From assembly GCA_965651135.1 (NCBI GenBank), contig CBFGRJ010000279.1, positions 1-9,751 of the forward strand: DNA of 9,751 nucleotides, written 5' to 3'. Below the pieces are notes generated by a model. The model was not told the origin of the DNA, searched no databases, and worked only from the letters and a program-made list of their open reading frames with translations. The first letter of the stretch is position 1, and each line of letters begins with the position of its first letter. The position numbers and the translations under genes were made by a program. This document shows, one piece after another, positions 6,769 through 9,751 of the stretch. This DNA comes from JAICQQ01 sp965651135. Lineage in GTDB: Bacteria; Myxococcota_A; Polyangia; Polyangiales; Polyangiaceae.

Positions 6769-7275
6769 GTGATCTGCGATCCTTCGGCCGCTCCCGCAGC
6801 CAATCGGGCTGTGACCGAAGCAGCGGCGAGCACCCACCGCTGGCGGCGAGTGCTCGCCGGAGGGGCGCTCGCCGTGCCTCTGCTGGCCGCGCTCTGGAGC
6901 GGATTTCCGTTGTGCCCGAGCGCTGGATTGTTCGGGCTGCCTTGCCCGGGCTGCGGCTTGACGCGCGCGACACTGGCCCTTTTACAAGGCAACTTCCACG
7001 CGGCGTACCACCTTCATCCGCTGGTCTTACCGCTGAGCCCGCTGTACTTTGGCGGTATGGCGGCCGTGCTGGTGGACTTCGTGCGAGGTCCCGTCGCTCG
7101 ACCTTCCAGCGCGGTCGGAGCATCGTGGCTGACGCGGCGCTGGGTGACGACGCTGGCGCTAGTGCTGCTGCTCTCGACTTTGACCCTGTGGGTGCTGCGC
7201 TTCGTCGGGTATTTCGGTGGACCGGTGCACGTCGAAAGCTATCGGAGTTGGGCCTTCACGCACGGTTCCCTTTGA
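6769..7275 (+). CDS. DUF2752 family membrane protein
   Basis: Small membrane protein of unknown biochemical function; 168 residues from GTG at 6769. The DUF2752 signature is clear: a Cys-Pro (CPSAGLFGLPCPGCGLTR) at residues 49-66 with Cys49, Cys59 and Cys62, then ATLALLQGNFHAAYHLHPL. Hydrophobic segments lie at about 28-45, 84-104 and 127-148. The start is uncertain: ATG at 6767 is out of frame and hits a stop at once, GTG at 6769 has no visible ribosome site, and in-frame GTG codons at 6811 and 6850 are alternatives that would remove a poorly conserved N-terminus. It follows the zinc-ribbon gene by 19 bases, so coupling is likely. The paired Cys residues could be redox-active or bind metal, but this is inference. 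Confidence 0.85.
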   Translation: MICDPSAAPAANRAVTEAAASTHRWRRVLAGGALAVPLLAALWSGFPLCPSAGLFGLPCPGCGLTRATLALLQGNFHAAYHLHPLVLPLSPLYFGGMAAVLVDFVRGPVARPSSAVGASWLTRRWVTTLALVLLLSTLTLWVLRFVGYFGGPVHVESYRSWAFTHGSL

Positions 7276-7280
7276 AGGGA
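7267..7280. terminator. Small hairpin between convergent genes
   Basis: TCCCTTTGAAGGGA forms a short stem (5 pairs with a 4-base loop) that includes the stop codon of the DUF2752 gene and lies 6 bases past the ychF stop on the other strand. It could serve both convergent units, but no T-run follows on either strand, so it would be a weak terminator at best. Confidence 0.25.
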
Positions 7281-7285
7281 CGCGT

Positions 7286-8386
7286 TCACACATTGAAGCG
7301 GAAGTGGATGACGTCGCCGTCTCGCACGACGTAGTCCTTGCCCTCGATGGACAGCTTACCGGCCTCGCGACACTTGGCCTCGCTCCCGAGCTTCACGAGA
7401 TCTTCCCACCAGATCACCTCGGCTTTGATGAAGCCGCGCTCGAAGTCCGAGTGGATCACCCCCGCTGCTTCGGGGGCGGTGGCGCCTTTCTTGACGGTCC
7501 AGGCCCGGCATTCCTTTTTGCCAGCGGTCAAGAACGTGATCAAGCCGAGCAAGTCGTAGCCCGTGCGCACGACCTGGTTGAGCCCGGGCTCGCTCAGTCC
7601 AGCGCTTGCCAGAAACTCAGGACGATCGGCTGGGTCGAGCTCGGCGATCTGCGCTTCGAGCGCCGCGCAGATCGGCACGACTTTGGTGGATTCGGTCTCC
7701 GCTAGCTGGACCAGGCTCTGGTAGTGCTGGTTCGACGAGAGGTCGGCAAGCGAGGCCTCGTCGACGTTCGCAACGTAAAACATCGGCTTTTGTGTCAACA
7801 GCTGGAGGGACTGCACGATCGGGGCCTCTTTCTCGTCCAGCTCGAAGACCCGCACAGCAAGCCCCTTGTCCAGGTGGCTCACCAGCCGCTCGCAAACCTT
7901 CACTGTCAGGCGCTCGACGGGGTCCCCTCCTTTGCTCTGTTTGACCGCCCGCTCGAGCCGCTTTGTCACGGTTTCCAGATCTTTCAGACACAGCTCGGTT
8001 TTAATCGTCCCCGCATCGGAAACGGGATCGATCCGCCCTTCGACGTGCGTGACGTTGGGATCGGTGAAGCAGCGCACCACATGGGCGACCGCATCCACTT
8101 CGCGGATGTGCGCCAGAAACTGGTTGCCGAGCCCCTCTCCCTTGGAAGCGCCTCGCACCAGCCCCGCGATATCGACGAACCGGATCGTGGTCGGGACGGT
8201 GCTCTCCGGCTGGAAGATGGCACTCAACTGCTCGAGGCGCGCGTCGGGGACGGGAACCACCCCCACGTTGGGCTCAATGGTACAGAACGGGAAGTTCTGT
8301 GCCTGCGCGTTCGCGTTCGAAAGCGCATTGAACAGGGTGCTTTTGCCCACGTTGGGCAGACCGACGACTCCAAGCGAAAATCCCAT
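7286..8386 (-). CDS. ychF: Redox-regulated ATPase YchF (Obg-family)
   Basis: Widely conserved P-loop NTPase of the TRAFAC/Obg class that binds ATP in preference to GTP and associates with ribosomes. The 366 residues fit the family (about 363). Motifs in order: G1 GLPNVGKST at 9-17, switch region FPFCTIEPN at 32-40, G3 DIAGL at 72-76, and NVDE at 207-210 in place of the NKxD guanine motif, as expected for the ATP-preferring YchF branch. A coiled-coil-like insertion spans about 130-200, and a C-terminal TGS domain about 284-366 ends in the usual DGDVIHFRFNV. The ATG at 8386 is placed just before the P-loop domain. Its stop lies 10 bases from the convergent DUF2752 gene, and a glutamine amidotransferase gene lies 78 bases or more upstream on the same strand. 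Elsewhere ychF often neighbours pth, which is not present here. Confidence 0.98.
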   Translation of the reverse strand: MGFSLGVVGLPNVGKSTLFNALSNANAQAQNFPFCTIEPNVGVVPVPDARLEQLSAIFQPESTVPTTIRFVDIAGLVRGASKGEGLGNQFLAHIREVDAVAHVVRCFTDPNVTHVEGRIDPVSDAGTIKTELCLKDLETVTKRLERAVKQSKGGDPVERLTVKVCERLVSHLDKGLAVRVFELDEKEAPIVQSLQLLTQKPMFYVANVDEASLADLSSNQHYQSLVQLAETESTKVVPICAALEAQIAELDPADRPEFLASAGLSEPGLNQVVRTGYDLLGLITFLTAGKKECRAWTVKKGATAPEAAGVIHSDFERGFIKAEVIWWEDLVKLGSEAKCREAGKLSIEGKDYVVRDGDVIHFRFNV

Positions 8387-8464
8387 GAGTGGGCGTGCCT
8401 TAGCAAAATGCCCGCCCCCCGTCGACCCGCGAGGTGAGGGGCTTGGGCTAGCGAAAAAACGAGC

Positions 8465-9181
8465 TCACCTGGCCCTAACCACGGCCATCTCGACGAAGCG
8501 CCTGAGCACTCCCGCCCCCGCGTGAGCGTCGGTGGCGCTGTTTTGGACGTGGTCCGGGTCGATTCCCTCTTGGCGCAAGGATTCGGCGCGCGTACGCGCA
8601 TAGTGGCCGACGATTTCTTTGTCGAATTCCGGATGAAACTGCACGCCCCAGGCAGTTTCGGAAAACCGCAGCGCCGCGTGCGGATCGCGCTCGGTGCGCC
8701 CGAGTACCCGCGACCCCGGCGGAGGCTCCACCACCGAGTCGACATGAGACATATTGACCTCGTAGGGTCTGTGGACATCGGAAAGAATCGGGTCGTCGCG
8801 CTCTACCGACAGCTCGACCGTACCCATCTCGCGCCCCCGTGGGTTTCGCTCGACCCGACCACCCAGAGCCTGCGCCAGCATTTGATGGCCAAAGCAAACG
8901 CCGAGCACCGGAACCTTGGCCGCGACGATCGCCTTCAAATACGCCTGACCGTTGAGCACCCACGGCTCGGCATCCAGCACACTCGCTGCCGAGCCAGTGA
9001 CGATCAGGCCCGCCAAGTCCGCGGCCGCAGGCAGTCGCTGCTCGACGCGACAATCGACCACGACCCACGAATCCGTCCAGGCGGAGCCGACGCTCTGCTG
9101 GAACAGGCGCGCGAAGTCTCCGCGCTTTTCGAGCGTGAGCGGTACCGGATCACCCGTCACCAAAATACCGAGCGGAAGCAT
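8465..9181 (-). CDS. Class I glutamine amidotransferase (GMP synthase-like, stand-alone)
   Basis: Hydrolyses glutamine to supply ammonia, or acts on a gamma-glutamyl compound; the substrate cannot be told from sequence. The triad is visible. Numbering from ATG at 9181 (238 residues), it is Cys96 in GVCFGHQM, and His183 and Glu185 in FHPEF. The oxyanion-type segment GLIVTGSAASV is at about 58-68. There is no synthetase domain, so it belongs with the free-standing GuaA-type amidotransferases (COG0518). The frame is open to ATG codons at 9199 and 9247. I prefer 9181 because the first strand of the fold (LGILVTGDP) begins there, but no start has a good ribosome site. The tail of about 30 residues after the last core helix is variable. 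A run of six T residues lies just past the stop, without a clear hairpin. Confidence 0.85.
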   Translation of the reverse strand: MLPLGILVTGDPVPLTLEKRGDFARLFQQSVGSAWTDSWVVVDCRVEQRLPAAADLAGLIVTGSAASVLDAEPWVLNGQAYLKAIVAAKVPVLGVCFGHQMLAQALGGRVERNPRGREMGTVELSVERDDPILSDVHRPYEVNMSHVDSVVEPPPGSRVLGRTERDPHAALRFSETAWGVQFHPEFDKEIVGHYARTRAESLRQEGIDPDHVQNSATDAHAGAGVLRRFVEMAVVRAR

Positions 9182-9397
9182 GGAGTGAGTGTAGCGCATG
9201 CTCGCTTCGAAGCTCGCCCAAGTGGCGGTCGTCGGTACGATGTGCATTCAGCTATGTGCGGCGCGCGTGCAACGAGTGCGGTGGCACGTCAGCAGTACTG
9301 ACATGCCTTGGGAGCAAACGGTCGGGTTCCGCGTGCCGAGCGCGCCTTGCCCAACAGGCCTGCACGTGGCCGGCAAGCCACGGGCCGCTGCCCTGCT
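9182..9397. other. Stretch without a supported gene between amidotransferase and cadherin-like frame
   Basis: About 216 bases between two genes pointing away from each other. It holds alternative starts of the amidotransferase (9199, 9247) and a small palindrome CAGTACTG (9293-9300) within GTCAGCAGTACTGAC (9288-9302). A plus-strand frame from 9198 to 9404 ends in a stop and resembles nothing. No promoter is recognisable. If the right edge is a foreign or misassembled piece, the junction should lie here, most likely between 9300 and 9400. Confidence 0.4.
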
Positions 9398-9751
9398 GTG
9401 CTGACGGAGCAGGACACGGGCAGCACGGTGCTGTACGTGAACGACAGCGCGTGGACGCTGTACGAGCGGGACCACCTGGAGTTTGCCATCGTGTCGCAGG
9501 ACGCGACTGCGCAGGGCGAGACGCCGTTCGCCATCACGGCCACGGGCCTGCTGTACATCGCGGCCGTGGACTACGGCGACGGCACCACCGGCCCGGCGCA
9601 CCTGGACTACAACACCAAGGCGGCGTACGCCGTGAACGTGTCGGTGACGGACCTGATGACGGGCCGCGCCGACTGGGCCGTGTACACCGTGCTGCTGGAC
9701 CACGTGAACCGGCCGCCGGCGTGGCAGTCCGTGCCGCCAATGAACACCGCC
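9398..9751 (+). CDS. Cadherin-like domain protein, fragment (start unclear, 3' end outside window)
   Basis: The frame is open from 9302 to the window edge; recognisable sequence starts near 9400. It reads like one extracellular cadherin-type repeat: LEFAIVSQD, then TPFAITATGLLYI, then LDYNTKAAYAVNVSVTD, ending in the inter-repeat linker DHVNRPPAW, after which a second repeat seems to begin. The usual calcium ligands are only partly kept (LDYN for LDRE, DHVNRPP for DxNDNPP). There is no ATG until 9656 and no ribosome site before GTG 9398 or 9428, so this is probably not a true gene start. Of the 108 codons from 9428 on, only three (TTT, ACT, CCA) end in A or T, much stricter than the neighbours. 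Candidates: 3' part of a frameshifted bacterial surface protein, transferred DNA, or a eukaryotic (e.g. algal or protist) contaminant. Assignment as cadherin-like is from pattern only. Confidence 0.55.
   Translation, partial: MLTEQDTGSTVLYVNDSAWTLYERDHLEFAIVSQDATAQGETPFAITATGLLYIAAVDYGDGTTGPAHLDYNTKAAYAVNVSVTDLMTGRADWAVYTVLLDHVNRPPAWQSVPPMNTA

Noticed and set aside
6210..6992. A 260-codon minus-strand frame across the end of the zinc-ribbon gene and start of the DUF2752 gene
   Set aside because: Runs across two supported plus-strand genes and has the composition of a complement of membrane-coding sequence.
7757..7768. NVDE in YchF instead of the guanine-specifying NKxD, as a possible loss of function
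   Set aside because: Departure from NKxD is normal in the YchF branch, which prefers ATP.
8387..8464. Possible intrinsic terminator after the amidotransferase (six T residues on the minus strand at 8454-8459)
   Set aside because: No stable GC-rich hairpin directly precedes the T-run.
8522..9301. A 259-codon plus-strand frame opposite the amidotransferase
   Set aside because: Antisense to a gene with an intact Cys-His-Glu triad; no family resemblance.
9248..9703. A 151-codon minus-strand frame at the right edge
   Set aside because: His/Val/Arg-rich low-quality product; the plus strand over the same bases gives a coherent cadherin-like repeat.

Overview
The window looks like chromosomal DNA of a GC-rich Gram-negative bacterium. 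It carries five adjacent genes of respiratory complex I and four ordinary or poorly characterised genes. A fragment of an unrelated-looking cadherin-like gene lies at the right edge. A myxobacterium or relative (Myxococcota, Polyangia-like) is my best guess. It rests on the GC content, a zinc-ribbon protein with a very long Pro/Gly-rich linker and a membrane tail, and a neighbouring DUF2752 protein. This is an inference from style, not a phylogenetic result.

Left part (1-5089, minus strand): a tightly packed operon nuoE-nuoF-nuoJ-nuoK-nuoL, transcribed right to left. nuoE and nuoF are 3 bases apart. nuoF/nuoJ and nuoJ/nuoK each overlap by 4 bases (ATGA). nuoK and nuoL are separated by 66 bases holding a strong inverted repeat. 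nuoL runs off the left edge. NuoE and NuoF form the NADH-oxidising tip (2Fe-2S cluster, FMN, NAD site, 4Fe-4S cluster); NuoJ, NuoK and NuoL belong to the proton-pumping membrane arm. nuoG, nuoH and nuoI, which in the common order lie between nuoF and nuoJ, are absent here, so they must lie elsewhere if complex I is complete.

Middle (5090-5570): about 480 bases of intergenic DNA between the divergent nuo operon and the next gene, with several short inverted repeats. I see no convincing gene in it.

Right-middle (5571-7275, plus strand): a likely two-gene unit. The first gene encodes a 392-residue protein with an N-terminal zinc ribbon, a Pro/Gly-rich linker of about 200 residues with three GTM motifs, and a C-terminal membrane domain resembling DUF4234. 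The second encodes a DUF2752 membrane protein. They converge on ychF with only 10 bases between the stop codons.

Right (7286-9181, minus strand): ychF, a conserved Obg-family ATPase, with a class I glutamine amidotransferase upstream of it.

Right edge (9182-9751): a poorly defined stretch, then an open plus-strand frame without a good start. It encodes a cadherin-like repeat with almost pure G/C third codon positions, unlike the rest of the window. It could be the end of a frameshifted gene, recently acquired DNA, or an assembly or contamination artefact. I saw no rRNA, tRNA, CRISPR array, insertion sequence or defence system.
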